DNA of 64,000 nt from Haliclona indistincta (GCA_964017065.1 OZ024786.1:12887469-12951468), one strand, 5' to 3'. Positions 1 to 11,909 are shown, counted from the first letter of the stretch. Program-made: numbers and translations. Notes: generated from the letters alone by a model not told the origin.

Positions 1-105
1 ACCAGGCGTACTTGAACTGGGACCAGGCGTACTCGAACTGGGACCAGGCGTACTTGAACTGGGACCAGGCGTACTCGAACTGGGACCAGGCGTACTCGAA
101 CTGGG
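1..105 (-). repeat. 21-bp coding minisatellite encoding PSSSTPG heptads
   Basis: Five near-identical 21-bp units follow one another to the window edge, differing only at one third-codon position (tcg/tca, both Ser). On the minus strand each unit reads PSSSTPG in the frame of the DUF6729-like gene, directly after an acidic stretch ending EGEEVD. The repeat length is a multiple of three, so copy number can change without breaking the frame. A Ser/Thr/Pro-rich tail of this kind could be a flexible linker; its full length is outside the window. Confidence 0.9.
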
Positions 106-2576
106 ATCAACCTCTTCTCCTTCCAAGTCATATGCATCGAGACCAAGCTCTTCCAATAGCCCATTAGATGATGTGACAAGGGCGCCTTCCTCCTGAGGGT
201 CAACTGCTGTCTGGTCATTTTCATAGTGATCAAGATCAACCATCAGCTCTTCTCCAATGATAGAGCGACCATACTCGAAGCCAATCTTGACCAAGGATTC
301 TGAACCAGCTGCGGCTATTGACCAGTCAGGGTAGTCTGTGCACAGACCATGAGAGACATAATGCTCACATACCTGAATCATATAAAGAAACATAGTGTCA
401 AACAGTAATCAAAGTACATTACAATTTGTACCTTTGGGGGCATTGTATCTGGTGGAACTTTCTTGCCCAGGGCACGCAGACGCCGCCGATTGTAGCCAAC
501 GAGCCACCATCCCAACCGTGCATCAAATACTGCAGCTCCAATGCCACGTTGAGAATAGAACGAACGGTCAAGAACAGAGTGAACTGCTTCCACTTTGCTG
601 GTGCCTCGTAACGATTGATAATGAGGCAGGTAACGTCCAGTAAAGCGAAAGTTGATTGATCCCACTTGACGGTATGGAAGATGTTCAGGATCATCAGATA
701 TGCACCCGTTCCGAACGTGCACAAGCTGTCGTTGGAAAACTTCGATTACTCTCTTTGTGACAAGTGGATATGCGACATCGGCAACTGTCAAATTCTCCAC
801 ATTCATTCCTGCACTCTCAGCTTGACTTTGACATTGACGATCAAGCTCTCTGTGGGCATTCAGCACCATTGTCATACGATTGGCCACACTCTGGGGATCA
901 CCAACCACTCTGCGAATGAACTTGAACCTTTCGGCTCTTGTTGGTGGGCCTTTCAGACCAGCAGCCACTCTAGCTCTCCCTAATTCCTCTCGGTCGTCTT
1001 CATGTTGAGTCAGGATGGCACAACTCAAGTCAACGAGAAACTTTTTACGCCGTGGATGCTCGGCATTCATTTCACGACCAATACGGAGCATCAAGTGCAT
1101 GACATCCAGCTTAAATGTGAATGTAGAGCGCCATGAAGCTGTAACACTCGTGCTGGGAGAAGTGCCACAGCATCCACAATCCACATACAGCATCGGAGGA
1201 ACAGCTACCTTTATTGACTCGTGACGGTTGATTACTTCAGACATAGCATTCTTTGCCTGAGAGAGACTGGTGTCAGGGACAACGTAAACCCCAAGGACAA
1301 CACCAAAGTCTCCACAGATGGTGAACGTCTGCCCGCCACTACCGATCACTCCTTCTCCACGAGTACGCTTGACAACCTTGCGCTGATGGTCAACTGCAAG
1401 TCCATGCCTGCTCACAACGGCTCGGAGCTCGCGCATTATGTAGGGCTTGTTCTCCCAGTAGTCTTTGACGAACATGGCTGTCAAATGAGGTCGGCAAGGA
1501 ACATAATGGGAAGGGAATGGAGGAAAAGCATCACGGGGAGCCACATTTACTTTCCCAACACCACACATGGCATTCACCTACAAAGAAATACACAAATTAA
1601 TGTATTAACTTGTTGTATATAAAGTAGAAGATACTAAAACACAAGTTTAAATCTAGAAACGTGTATCAGGCAAACTATTTCAACACACCTTGTCCCAAAG
1701 TTCCAGATACTCAGACTTTAGTTTCAGGTAGTGCTGTCGGACACAATCCTCAATGTACCGCTCCAATTGAGACACAGTTGATCCTGATCTCAGCAGCTGA
1801 ATCAAGGAAACATGCGTAGCATTGCCTTTGCCGGTGACAAAATCTTGCTTCACTTGCTGTACAGAAGGAAGCGTGCTGATATATGACGGATCGTGGGTCA
1901 TGAAATGCTTCTTGCAGCTGGTACATCTCATATCAATTCCTACGACACACTTGGGCCAAGGCACAGCATAGCAAAGCTTTGTCTTGCCAACCGAGTTAGC
2001 ATTAATCAACGTCGACTGGCAGTAAGGGCATCTACCTTTCAGTGGGCAGTACACGATCATATCCAACATTCCTAGACCGGTCTTCACTCCAATCTCGATT
2101 GTTCTCAGTTGTTGGATATGCACTGACATAAAATGACCCTTGCCGAACAGCGGGGGCATTGGGCCAGGTCCAGGCTTGTCTGATGAGGTGGTCATAGATG
2201 TTGCTGTGCTCGTGGATGCAACAGACATAGTGCTCGACACAGAAATCGAATGAGCAGGTTCGTTGCCACTTGTGACAGGCGATACAGTGCACGTAGTAGA
2301 CGTAGACGACGAAGCTGCTGTCTGTGCTTGTTGCAACCTTGATTGCTTTCTAGCAGCAGCCTTTGTGTGCCATCCACAGGTACACTGCAGCTGCTTTCGC
2401 TGGAAAAAAGAGCTTTTCTGGTGAAGCTCCTGGCACTTCTCGATGGAGGCGATCGCGTCTAAGACGGCCTTGTTAGACGGCTTCTTGCCTCTGCCTTTGA
2501 AGACAGGGCGTCCTTCGGCATAGTCCATGAGCTGATCGGCGTAATGTCCGATCCCACGGAAGTGATGAGAAGACAT
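1..2576 (-). CDS. DUF6729 / transposase-like protein with PSSSTPG-repeat tail (3 exons, 3'-partial)
   Basis: Read on the minus strand as exon 1 2576-1689, exon 2 1577-432 and exon 3 372-1, all joined in phase 0 by GT/AG introns of 111 and 59 bp; the frame runs off the window edge. The start is the ATG at 2576-2574; the open frame extends 21 bases further upstream without another ATG. Exon 1 carries a DUF6729-type region: GHFMSVHIQQLRTIEIGVKT, then a zinc-ribbon-like pair CPYC ... CTSC. Exon 2 has YVDCGCCG and LDVMHLMLR, which resemble the D and DxxH motifs of the transposase-like core that accompanies DUF6729 in fish and invertebrate multicopy genes. Exon 3 is acidic and then enters PSSSTPG heptads. 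Likely a transposon-derived or domesticated gene; DNA binding is inferred, not shown. Confidence 0.72.
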
Positions 2577-3323
2577 TTCGAAGAGCTGTGTTTGCAACGA
2601 ACGTACGTTCCTTTATCCCCAGCTCTACGCGTAGATCTTAGGTAGCACGTCTTCTCGAACGATTTGCGACGAAAATTTCTTCTGAACAACTCAAACAACT
2701 CAGAACAACTGCTCCAAAGTGAACAACTGCTCTGAACCAACGTGTTGGAATATTAACCCGTTGATAACGTACCCGCCCAACCTCGGACCTAGTACCATAC
2801 CTTCGACGAACCGAGCGTGCGCGTAATAATGACGCAATTATTGATGACGTAGTTACCTTCGACCTTGGACCTAACCCGCAACCTCAGACCTTGACTATTA
2901 GTAGTGAGCTAACCGGGCGCTGATGATCGTTGTCCAAAAAGCAACACACAGTCCCAGTGCACGCAGTTCCAAATTTTCATTGTCAAAAAAATTTGTGATT
3001 TTGGTCTAAACCAATTTTGTGATTGGTGACGTGGGTGTGGCATCCAGCAAAAATGCACACCCTAGCGTTGAACGCTTTATTCAGGTTCTCATGTGTTCAT
3101 TTCTTCAAAATTTGCAACAATTGTTGGTTGCTAGATGTTCACTCTGAGTATCTTGTAAGTATTACATCTGTACAGAATTTATTTCTGTTTTTGAACAACA
3201 GAAACGTGAAAATGAATGGAAAATAATCCACTTGCAAATGCAAAGCAATACTGAAGCAGAGTTGAACTATCATTGGGATAAAATAATGTGCAGCCAATTA
3301 TATATTATGATCATCCCATCTTA
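2577..3323. other. intergenic; start of a duplicated FReD-gene 5' flank
   Basis: No gene is seen. From about 2905 to 3310 the sequence matches 18336-18760, upstream of the fourth FReD-like gene. The match begins with the last 15 or so bases of a tRNA-Lys-like sequence (gctaaccgggc at 2909-2919; on the minus strand a tRNA 5' end), so this copy lost most of the tRNA. The flank is interrupted at 3324 by a TTAA-type element. Confidence 0.7.
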
Positions 3324-3327
3324 TTAA

Positions 3328-3922
3328 CCCTTTAAGGCCTATAGCGGCTTTAGGCGTCATAATTGACTCCACCTACTCTAGACGTCATAAAAAGTGCAAA
3401 AAGTGGTCTAGAAAGGTCAAATCAAGTTTATTTGCAAAAGATGACTTTACCTGAAAAAACCCACTGTTTTTCGGCGCACACTACCCACTAAAACGTACAG
3501 CACGAGGAATTTTAAAGGGGTGTTCCCCCCGTTAACCCGGGGTTCGAAGCGGTGGAGCCCCTCGCCACTTTTGGCATTTTAAGGCTTCAGGATGCCCGGA
3601 AATGCATACTTGGGCATAGAATATGGTCTAAACTATGCTGTTTGCTCACCTGGACACCACTAGGTTTTTGTATCAGTCACCAGGGCTAAACGAAGACCAA
3701 AATTGGCTGAAAAATGACGAGGTCGCAGCACTTAAGCGGCTTCAGTTCCGAAGTGGGAGTGGCCAACTCAGAGTTTAGTACATGGTCGTAAACGTTGACA
3801 TGCCAGGAAAAAACAATGCTAGTTTGGAACAGCTAGCGTACTGCATGTTGTAGAAAATGCAAGACAAACTGTCAGTTTAGAACAAGCCGAATTTTCGTCA
3901 AAATAATTCAGTCACTAAAGAG
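3328..3922. mobile_element. piggyBac-like MITE, copy 1 (TTAA target site)
   Basis: A 595-bp element begins CCCTTTA and ends TAAAGAG, and is flanked on both sides by TTAA (3324-3327 and 3923-3926). A TTAA target duplication with termini starting CCCTTT is typical of piggyBac-type non-autonomous elements. The body is closely similar to 51937-52524 and holds no long open frame. It sits inside the upstream flank of the first FReD-like gene, where the paralogous flank at 18.7 kb has no element. Confidence 0.78.
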
Positions 3923-3926
3923 TTAA

Positions 3927-4640
3927 CCCTCGACGCATGTGTGAGGGTTACTGTACTTGCTCTGTCATTCATTCATTCATTTGTTCATTTTGTGCATCGA
4001 GCTACAGAGACCATCGCTCACTTCTGAAACTCTATAAAGGTATGAACAGGCTTAGCACGACAATGGCTTGCAATGTGACTATTGAAACTGCACTGCTAAC
4101 TAGAAGACAGCAAAGTTCAGACCTCAAGTAGACGTGACCGTGAACAAGTGAGTTGGTAGCCATTGCTGTAGTGTAGGCTTCGGTAGGCTTTTTCTTGAGA
4201 TGTCTACGCACCCTAGGAGCTGTCCTGCTCCCCTCATATGGAATCTATAAGTACTATGGAAGTCAACTATGGGTGCTTTTGTTGTCAGAGAGGTCAAAGA
4301 TGGCCGTCAAGGTGAGCCAGCCATAACTCGAGAACGAAAGCACTTTAGCAAAATCCATTATAGCTACAGCCTATAAGCTAAAGAGGAGCTTGTTGCAGCA
4401 GGAGCAGCAGGAGTTGCAGCAGGAGCTTGTTGGAGCTACAGCTACAGCTTGTTGGAGCTTGTTGCTACAGCTTGTTGGAGCTTGTTGAGCTACAGCAGGA
4501 GCTACAGCCTATAAGCTAAAGAGGAGCTTGTTGCAGCAGGAGCTTGTTTGCCCTAGGTGCAAACAAGCTCCTGCTGCAAACCAAAACTAGAGAGCTTAGT
4601 GTTAACTCTATAATGTGCATGTCATGCTCAGGGTTTTGTG
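3927..4640. repeat. composite dispersed repeats and short simple repeats
   Basis: 3930-4130 matches the tandem pair at 35950-36430 in direct orientation. 4190-4355 matches the same family inverted (ending in the segment with gagccagccataactcgag). 4360-4560 is a low-complexity run of gcagcaggagctt and gagctacagctt units, with the segment agctacagcctataagctaa occurring twice. The block separates two halves of the FReD 5' flank and was inserted after duplication. Confidence 0.65.
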
Positions 4641-4902
4641 AAATCCGTTCATTCATTTTCTTTTTGAAGTCGTGTTACGCTATCCATATACTTTTGTTAC
4701 TAATGCATGATCATTTAGTGCAAAGTACAACCACAATGCTCTTGTTCTTGGCTCAATAGATTTGTATCATACATTGATCATCAGCATTTCATATCATACC
4801 AAAAATAACATTATCAAATACAAATACATGTGTCGTAGTACAAATACACATGTCAATGTTCCTTTACAGCATATTCATCTAATAGTTGTTTAACGAAGAA
4901 CC

Positions 4903-5909
4903 ATGGCTACTAAACTAGTCTGTCTACTGATCATCTCTTTGGCTGGTGACTATCATGTAGTGAGTGGGTTCACTCCAGTCACCTACTCTTCTCAGAGCTC
5001 TACTGCAGAATGTGGTCAAGGTAACCCTCTACGAGATGACCAGTTGATGGAAGCACTCAGCAAGATCCATCAGGGGCTACAAGTGTAGGTCCTCCAGGAT
5101 GCAACCCTCCTCGAAACAGATCTTGTCAGGAGATTCTCCACTGCTTCCCATCAGCTTCTTCAGGCTACCACGAGATACGTGTTCCCAATGGCTCACTAGT
5201 ACAGGTCTACTGTGACATGGAGGGGACCAACTGTGGAGGACAAGGAGGCTGGATGAGAGTGGCCCATGTTAATATGTCACAGGATGGTGCCAGTTGCCCT
5301 CAAGGACTGACACAAAAGACAAATGCAGGACTAACTCTTTGTGAACAGAGTGCTACTGGTTGTGAAGGAACATTGTTCTCTGCACTAGGTCTCAGCTACT
5401 CACGAGTGTGTGGCCAGCTACGAGGATACCAGTATGGTACTACTGATGCATTTCAGCCTTACTCTGAAGACACTTCTCTTAATCTTAGTAATCCTTATGT
5501 TGATGGGGCATCTATCACATATGGTACTACACCATTTAAGCACATCTGGACATATGCTACTGGTTTTACCAAAACTACAGATGATGTTGACGCTAAGAAC
5601 GCTTTGTGTCCATGTAATACTGGTAGTACTGCTCAGGTTCCTCCGTACGTTGGTAGTGACTACTACTGTGAGACTGGTAACGATGCTGCTATTCCTGGTC
5701 AGACTGGTCCGTTTTACAATGATCCTCTGTGGGATGGGCAGCAGTGTGATGGTGCAGAGGCTCCCTGCTGTGGTCACGCCAACATGCCATGGTTCATCAA
5801 GACTCTCGGTGAGACCACGACTGAGGATATTCAGCTGAGACTGTGTATTGATGAATCAACTAGTAATGAACAGACTATACTGCAGTTGATTGAACTGTAT
5901 GTGTACTAA
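4903..5909 (+). pseudogene. fibrinogen-superfamily (FReD-like) secreted protein, copy 1, frameshifted
   Basis: Starts MATKLVCLLIISLAGDYHVV, a signal peptide like those of the other copies. The frame is open to the tag stop at 5086-5088; from 5088 onward a shifted frame continues (GPPGCNPPRNRSCQEILHCF) to the taa at 5907-5909. Against its paralogs there are 8 extra bases just before the GPPGC codons, too few for an intron, so this copy is broken unless the insertion is an assembly error. The rest is uninterrupted and keeps all family landmarks: VYCDMEGTNCGG, SYSRVCGQLRG, PPYVGSDYYCETGN, NDPLWDGQQC and TTTEDIQLRLC. An AATAAA lies at 6059. Loss may be recent, because no other lesion is visible. 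Confidence 0.8.
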
Positions 5910-6404
5910 TGACACACCATTCCTGCTATCATGCTTTGTTGTTTTTCTAAAGTTCAATGACCTGCATCCTCTTCCAAATTTAGAGTTTGTATTGAAGAGT
6001 ATTTTGAATAGAGGTCAGCTCAAAATGGGAGCTTGTTTCATTCAGAAGCTGAGTCTAAAATAAATTCAAACATCCTTCTTACGTCCTCCTAATATAGTAA
6101 TATCCTAGTTTTAGCTCAAGGTAAGGCATTATTTACACTAAAACGTTTTGCTAAGAAAACACAAACTTTTAGGGAGCTGATGCTTTCTCTGTAGCCATGG
6201 CGTATTACATTCAAATGCACTGTAGATACAAAATAACATACATACCTTGTAGTTGACATGACATAGACAGCTCATGGAAGAGGCAGCTCGTCTTAGTTAT
6301 GTCAACTGTTGTCTTGTTTGTTATTGTGTGATGTACCATACTTGACTAACATAACTAAAGTGTTTTCAGCTTATTCATAAACAAAATATTATAGGTCACA
6401 AGTA
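5910..6404. repeat. 3' flank of FReD copy 1, inverted relative to 20340-20785
   Basis: This flank reappears in reverse complement downstream of the FReD pseudogene at 20.8 kb, so gene and flank were duplicated and inverted together. It includes a hairpin at 6252-6306 (gttgacatgacatagacagc ... cttagttatgtcaac) related to those at 7795-7859 and 20391-20455. Confidence 0.7.
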
Positions 6405-7480
6405 GTAGTTATTCCATGCCTACCAGGTGTGTATACTATTAGCCTCGTACCCAGGCGCTAGTGAGGAGAAGAAATAAGCACCTGGTATCTACTGCATGCG
6501 CGGTGGAATTCAACCTCCACCGATTATCATCGTACACCACACGTTTGTAGTACGTGATATATATTCTTCAGTTATCTTTGCAGTTCGTGAAGCTCTCCTG
6601 TTTGCAATCTACTGTGATGACTGTATTGTATTGTTCTTTTCTTGAAGCTCTAGCACAAGAGCAGAAGTACAATTTAACAATTGGGTGCGCCTGGTAGCGA
6701 AAATGAGTGACATCGATCGACAATAGCAGCGTGAAATGTCACATGATTAAAAGGCAGTGTTTACAGGTAGCAGATCAGCCCAAAAATGGGGAAATGTATG
6801 TTCATTCAGCTGCAGCGTTTTAGGACGCCAGTTTGCCAGAGGAAGTTTATTTAACCAATAGAATGCGGGTGTTATTTGCTTGTAAACACGAACCAAAGCG
6901 AAAGAGGGAACTCTTTGTTGAAAGAAGGAACTCTTCCTAGCATTATTTGCAAGTATAAAGGCTGAGGTACGCTCATACAAAAAGTTTGAAATTGTTTTTG
7001 CTGTTTACACGACCGTTAATCAAGTCTCTGTTTTTGAGGTCTCCGTTCTCATAAGTCTCCGTTTTACCTATGCGTTTTCATCGTTTTGGTGTAAATGCAC
7101 GACCAAAACGGATACTAAAGTCTTTGTTTTCACCTGATAACGTTGTCGTGTAAACGCCGCCTAAGCTGACCATCGCATATGCAGGCTCACCACAAAGTTA
7201 TTCGTAGTCTCCAGAGCTAGAGCTGACAATTGCTGCTTCTTAGTCAGTGGTTTATTAGAATAATAACTGAGGTGTGGTCTGAATAACTGCTATACTATGT
7301 TTTCATGACATAATTAGAATATTTTAAAGTAAAATAAACGGATATTAAATTTTAGTGCATGCACGTGCAGTAGATACCAGCCGCTTATTTCTTCTCCTCA
7401 CTAGCGCCTGGGTATGAGGCTAGTATACCATATACCGAGTGCAAATGGTATACATACCAGGTGAGCATGGAATAGGTTAC
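6405..7480. mobile_element. TIR element (gtagttattccatgcctacc type) split by a nested element
   Basis: The left end is gtagttattccatgcctacc and the right end is ggtgagcatggaataggttac, inverted repeats of each other. The uninterrupted relative is at 30272-30392, only about 120 bp long. Here a 984-bp element is inserted in the middle (6440-7423). The downstream 200 bp (to about 7680) is also shared with 30393-30600 and includes a TATA-like tataaaaag at about 7560. Confidence 0.65.
6440..7423. mobile_element. hAT-like non-autonomous element, TIR TAGCCTCGTACCCAGGC
   Basis: Long inverted ends (tagcctcgtacccaggcgct ... agcgcctgggtatgaggcta) extend about 55 bp inward past tggtatctactgcatgc. Candidate 8-bp target duplication is tatactat (6432-6439) against tataccat (7424-7431), one mismatch; the empty site survives at about 30298 (gtataccatatac). 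An 8-bp duplication fits a hAT-type transposase. No transposase frame is visible. The same 17-base terminus is found on the element at 47925-48529. Confidence 0.7.
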
Positions 7481-7794
7481 TTGTACCATAGCAACCATTG
7501 ACTTAATTAATGTCAGCGATCATTTATGAGGTCCCATTAGCTTTAGTAAGACAACTGTGTATAAAAAGCGACCATACCTAGGCCTGCCTTACCTTAGGTA
7601 CGGGTGAACCACTCCTTCCAAAGTTTCTCTCATAGTCAATACTGTTTGCGGTGATGTGTCGAGTCATGTGACTTTACTGCTAGGGGTATTCCCTGTACAC
7701 ACACCCATCAAGAATTATACATACTTTATGCATAACACATGTTCATACTGTACATGCTCAGGACAAATCACGTACTTGACATACTTACAATGTA

Positions 7795-7859
7795 GTTGAC
7801 ATGACATAGACAGCTCATGGAAGAGGCTTTCTTCCATGAGCTGTCTTAGTTATGTCAAC
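7795..7859. repeat. hairpin repeat (29-bp arms), copy 2
   Basis: gttgacatgacatagacagc and its near-perfect reverse complement surround a 7-base loop, followed by tgttgtcttgtttgttattg. The related hairpins at 6252-6306 and 20391-20455 share the same trailing sequence, so this is a small dispersed foldback family found only inside the FReD cluster of this window. Confidence 0.75.
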
Positions 7860-9371
7860 TGTTGTCTTGTTTGTTATTGTGTGCATGAGGCAGTAAGTAT
7901 TAGTTATTCCACGGTGTATCATGGATACACGAAGCAATAAATATTGCTGAATGTATTTGCAGGTAGGCATGGTATAACTGACTTTACCATGGCAACCTCA
8001 AGGCCCACTGATGTCTGTAGGTTTCTATAGGATATATAAGGGTGACTTGCACACCTAGCTTCTTTATAGTTTCCTGGTGAGGTTGACTCTCACAGCTCTC
8101 ACTCCTTCCTATTTTTGTCTCTCTGGAAGGTACATGTAGAGGTGTGTGTGTTATTTAGAATCATTTCTTCTGTGATAGCTGTGTATTTTCATGCTAGATT
8201 CCGCGATCTACTCCTCTGTCAAAAGGATAGAATCGTTTATCCTACAACTGTCTTGCGTTGGGATATAGGAAGGCCCACAGAGAGGTATCTTGAGATGAAG
8301 AAATTTCATCTGGAACCAGGAAATATTGCATCAGTCGTGTCTCACTTATTCAAGCTTAAAATCACATTAAGTCACATGACTCCCAGTGAGAGTCATGTAA
8401 CTTCATGTGGAATATTCAGATATACCACAGGAAGTCACATGATTTCTTGTGGGATATACCACAGGAAATCATGTGACTTCCTGTGAAATATACCACTGGC
8501 GGTGCATTTCAAATAATGCTTCCCATGTTACACTATACATAGCTAAAATAACTGAAGTGTTTTCAAGCTTATCCATAAACAAAATACCTTAAAGTAACTA
8601 TTATTGGCGGGTACAAAATTTAGCTGCCGGTTTTTGAAAATAATGAATTTCGCGGCTCCCTATTGCAGGTCTATTATCCCTATCGCTTTTGGTGTGGTGC
8701 CTCCCTATGTAGGGATGAACGGAAAACAATATGGCGGCTACAATACAATGTATTAGCGTTCAAATGCTGTTATTTCACTTGGAGGTGAACTGGCATTGCA
8801 CAATCTGTACAGAATTGCTTTTGATGTGAGCTTCTCTCGGTCTTATTCTTTCCGAGAACACAAATTCAAACACAAATTCTGAATCCGCTACTTCCTCGAG
8901 TTAAACTTTGAAAGTGGAACACAAAACACACATGAACTCAGTGTAAACACCAGAAACGGATAAACACCAGAAACACCAGACTCCTGAAACGATTTATTAA
9001 TAGTAACACTTTTATTTTATGCGTTGGTTCATTCGTTTCAGCGAGAACAGTGTGCTTGTATAAAAACGAACCAGTAAAGGTCAAATTTGAGATGTCACTG
9101 TCTTGATTTAACTAAGTATTAATGCCTACACTATTTTGCATACTTAACAAACACGGCAGAAAGTACTGGTTTTTGCTGATCTACAGTTCTCTATGATAGA
9201 AATTATTTCAGAGGTGGTACCTACACTAACATTACTTGATACATACTAGTGAATAATTCTGGAAAGGTTGGTGCTTTTATCCGCAATGTCCTCGAAATTT
9301 CCTTAAGTCACCTGACAACAACGTTCTTTCTATACTGAGAAGTGGATCCAAGGTGCCAGTGTGAACACACC
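7860..9371. other. non-coding; short palindrome and repeat ends
   Basis: No credible gene. A 26-bp inverted repeat with one mismatch lies at 8426-8485 (cacaggaagtcacatgattt and its complement, 8-base loop). 8690-8745 (ctccctatgtagggatgaac ... atggcggctac) is the reverse complement of 32760-32812. A TATA-like atatataagg lies at 8031. The remainder shows nothing I can assign. Confidence 0.5.
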
Positions 9372-11887
9372 TTAATATGACACTGCTCACAGCTTTGAGA
9401 ATATTACATGAACACAGTATTCAATGTTAAGCTAATTACCTGTGTTTCTGTTTACTACCATTAATTTTGTTATTGTTATTTTTGGTACAATATGTTATTC
9501 AGTAAAATGTTGTCTAGTCACTATCATGTAGTGAGTGGGTCCACCTTATACTGCAGAATGTGGTTGAGTGATCCTCTTCAGGGGGCATTCTGAGGAAAAC
9601 AAGTATTGTAAGGAATGACAAATCTACATCCTTAATGTACTACCGGGTGCGCTTCAGACATTCAGAGTTAGGCATAGCTGATTAATATTCATGAGAACAA
9701 AAAATATGCCGAAAGAGTAGGGAAATCAAATTTGAAGTAGAGTATGTATAAGTCAAGTTTCACATCCAATGCATCAATTGTACTAATTGTTAACGTAAGT
9801 GTGCATTCAAGTTTATGTGGTACTAAGACCCTTGGTATGGTATGTCACTATGTTGGATGTGACAAATGTTTGACAAGGGTTCAACATTTGACTGCTCTTT
9901 AACCAATAAATCTTTGCTGTACATTTGGTACATGATTATCTCTTTCGTTGTTTGTATGGATTCATTGAAGTGTACATTATTATTCCACAATTGGTCATGA
10001 GTATAAAGTTGTGTTGTACAAGATGGTTAGTACAGACACTAGAAAGATAACTGCTGTGGTCAGCTGCAATAGGTTTCTCAGCTGCCATCGTCTTAAATAC
10101 CTTACTCTGTATATCTCCAACCTCATGTACCAAATGAACGAGACTTGAGCAAAATGTGTTAATTTTTTTTTAATTCAAAAATTCCATGTTACAACAGTTG
10201 CTATATTCTCAGCTGATTAGAGTCATAGAGATCTTAGCCAATGGGATCTCGAATCTTTAGAAGCCAGTAAAGCCTCAATTGGGATCTATGTACCACATAG
10301 ATGCCTAGATCTCTACTGTACATAACCACTCCCACTGAGCATAACATTGGAACATAATAATATGTTTTGCTACCATCTGCTACCATCTGCTACCATCTGT
10401 TATTAGTACTTAAGTACAATCAGCTAGGTTTTTAGTACAATTGGTCACGTAAACTATGGCCATGAAACTAGTCTGTCTACTGATCAGCTCTTACCTGCTG
10501 TTGGCTGATGACTATCATGTAGTGAGTGGGTTCACTCCAGTCACCTACTCTTCTCAGAGGTCTACTGCAGAATGTGGTCAGAATCAAGATGAACAGTTGA
10601 TGGCAGCGATCAGTCAGGTTTGTCAGCGACTAGGTCCTCCAGGATGCAACCCTCCTCGAAACAGATCTTGTCAGGAGATTCTCCATTGCTTCCCATCAGC
10701 TCCCTCAGGCTACCACGAGATACGTGTTCCCAATGGCTCACTAGTACAGGTCTACTGTGACATGGAGGGGACCAACTGTGGAGGACAAGGAGGCTGGATG
10801 AGAGTGGCCCATGTTAATATGTCACAGGATGGCGCCAGTTGCCCTCAAGGACTGACACAGAAGACCATGTCCGGACTGACTCTCTGTGGACGGAATGCTG
10901 CTGGTTGTAAAGGAACATTGTTCTCTGCACTAGGTCTCAGCTACTCACGAGTGTGTGGCCAGCTACGAGGATACCAGTTTGCTACAACTGATGCCTTTCA
11001 ACCATATGTTAGTGATTCATCTCTTGGACTGAATAATCTTTATGTTGATGGGGTGTCCATCACGTCTGGTAATGAACACATCTGGACATTTGCTACTGGT
11101 TACTTTAATGGGCCAGGTACTTACAATTGTCCTTGCAATACAGGTGCCAGTATTCAGGTTCCTCCCTATGTTGGTAGTGACTACTACTGTGAGACTGGTA
11201 ACAATGCTGCTAGTGACTTTTATTCTTTTTTTCCCAATGATCCTCTGTGGGATGGGCAGCAGTGTGATGGTTTGGAGGCTCCCTGCTGTACTCACCCCAA
11301 CATGCCATGGTTCATCAAGACACTCGGTGAGACCACCACTGAGGATATTCAGCTGAGACTGTGTCTAGACGAACAGCCTATTACCGAGGAAATTCTACTG
11401 CAGTTGATCATGTTATTTGTGTTCTAAGCATTAATGCTGCTCACCTTGAGTATGCACACATTCTTCTTTTTTGTTTGCTGAAATTATTAATGTTTCATTC
11501 AGGGTATAGTGATGTTGTCATTAGCCAAGTTACTGCATGCTGCATTTCTGTATTGTGTTTACCCATGAAGTGTTAAAATGTCTTCAGATGATGGCACACA
11601 CCTGTTGAATTAAATTGCTCTGTTTATATTAGATCATTTGCATTTAGTGGAAGTCATGCGTTGCAAACTGGCCGTAGTTTCTCAGTGAAGCACTCAGGTA
11701 CTCACTGGTAAATCAATGGACAGAAATTGTCTCCATCATTATTAACTTAAGATCCTCATCAGCACTGTTGTTGGGTTGCAACAGTTGCTATAATTATTAG
11801 TTTAGCTATTGGGATACTTGCTCCAGCAACAGCTGATGCAGCAAAAAAGACAGCAACAAGCTGTCATGTGACCCGAGCTCCAGATCC
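9372..11887 (+). repeat. segmental duplication unit 1 (contains FReD copy 2)
   Basis: About 1.1 kb of 5' flank, the gene and about 0.45 kb of 3' flank match 13157-16044 in direct orientation, from actgctcacagctttgagaa to gtcatgtgacccgagctcca. A remnant of the gene's own start region (tcactatcatgtagtgagtg, 9519) lies upstream in both units, so a partial gene copy was duplicated along with the block. Confidence 0.85.
10456..11427 (+). CDS. fibrinogen-superfamily (FReD-like) secreted protein, copy 2
   Basis: An intact, intronless 323-residue frame. MAMKLVCLLISSYLLLADDY is a signal peptide. A variable linker (residues about 25-62) leads to the domain opening GCNPPRNRSCQEILHCFPSA and the fibrinogen-fold signature VYCDMEGTNCGGQGGWMRVA. 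Further landmarks are SYSRVCGQLRGYQF, PPYVGSDYYCETGN, NDPLWDGQQC with a CC pair, MPWFIKTLGETTTEDIQLRLC, and a C-terminus LLQLIMLFVF. Cysteines are many and conserved, and NRS, NGS and NMS are possible N-glycosylation sites, as expected of an extracellular protein. Related invertebrate proteins are assigned to the fibrinogen C-terminal superfamily; ligand and role are unknown. ATTAAA follows at 11609. Confidence 0.92.
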   Translation: MAMKLVCLLISSYLLLADDYHVVSGFTPVTYSSQRSTAECGQNQDEQLMAAISQVCQRLGPPGCNPPRNRSCQEILHCFPSAPSGYHEIRVPNGSLVQVYCDMEGTNCGGQGGWMRVAHVNMSQDGASCPQGLTQKTMSGLTLCGRNAAGCKGTLFSALGLSYSRVCGQLRGYQFATTDAFQPYVSDSSLGLNNLYVDGVSITSGNEHIWTFATGYFNGPGTYNCPCNTGASIQVPPYVGSDYYCETGNNAASDFYSFFPNDPLWDGQQCDGLEAPCCTHPNMPWFIKTLGETTTEDIQLRLCLDEQPITEEILLQLIMLFVF

Positions 11888-11909
11888 TGTATCCTGTAAC
11901 CATATTATG

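Noticed and set aside
5081..5090. Tiny intron explaining the frame change in FReD copy 1
   Set aside because: Only eight extra bases, no room for splice sites and branch point; paralogs are intronless there.
8115..8486. 123-codon frame after a TATA-like sequence
   Set aside because: It runs into the 26-bp palindrome and repeats; no homology pattern, no paralog.
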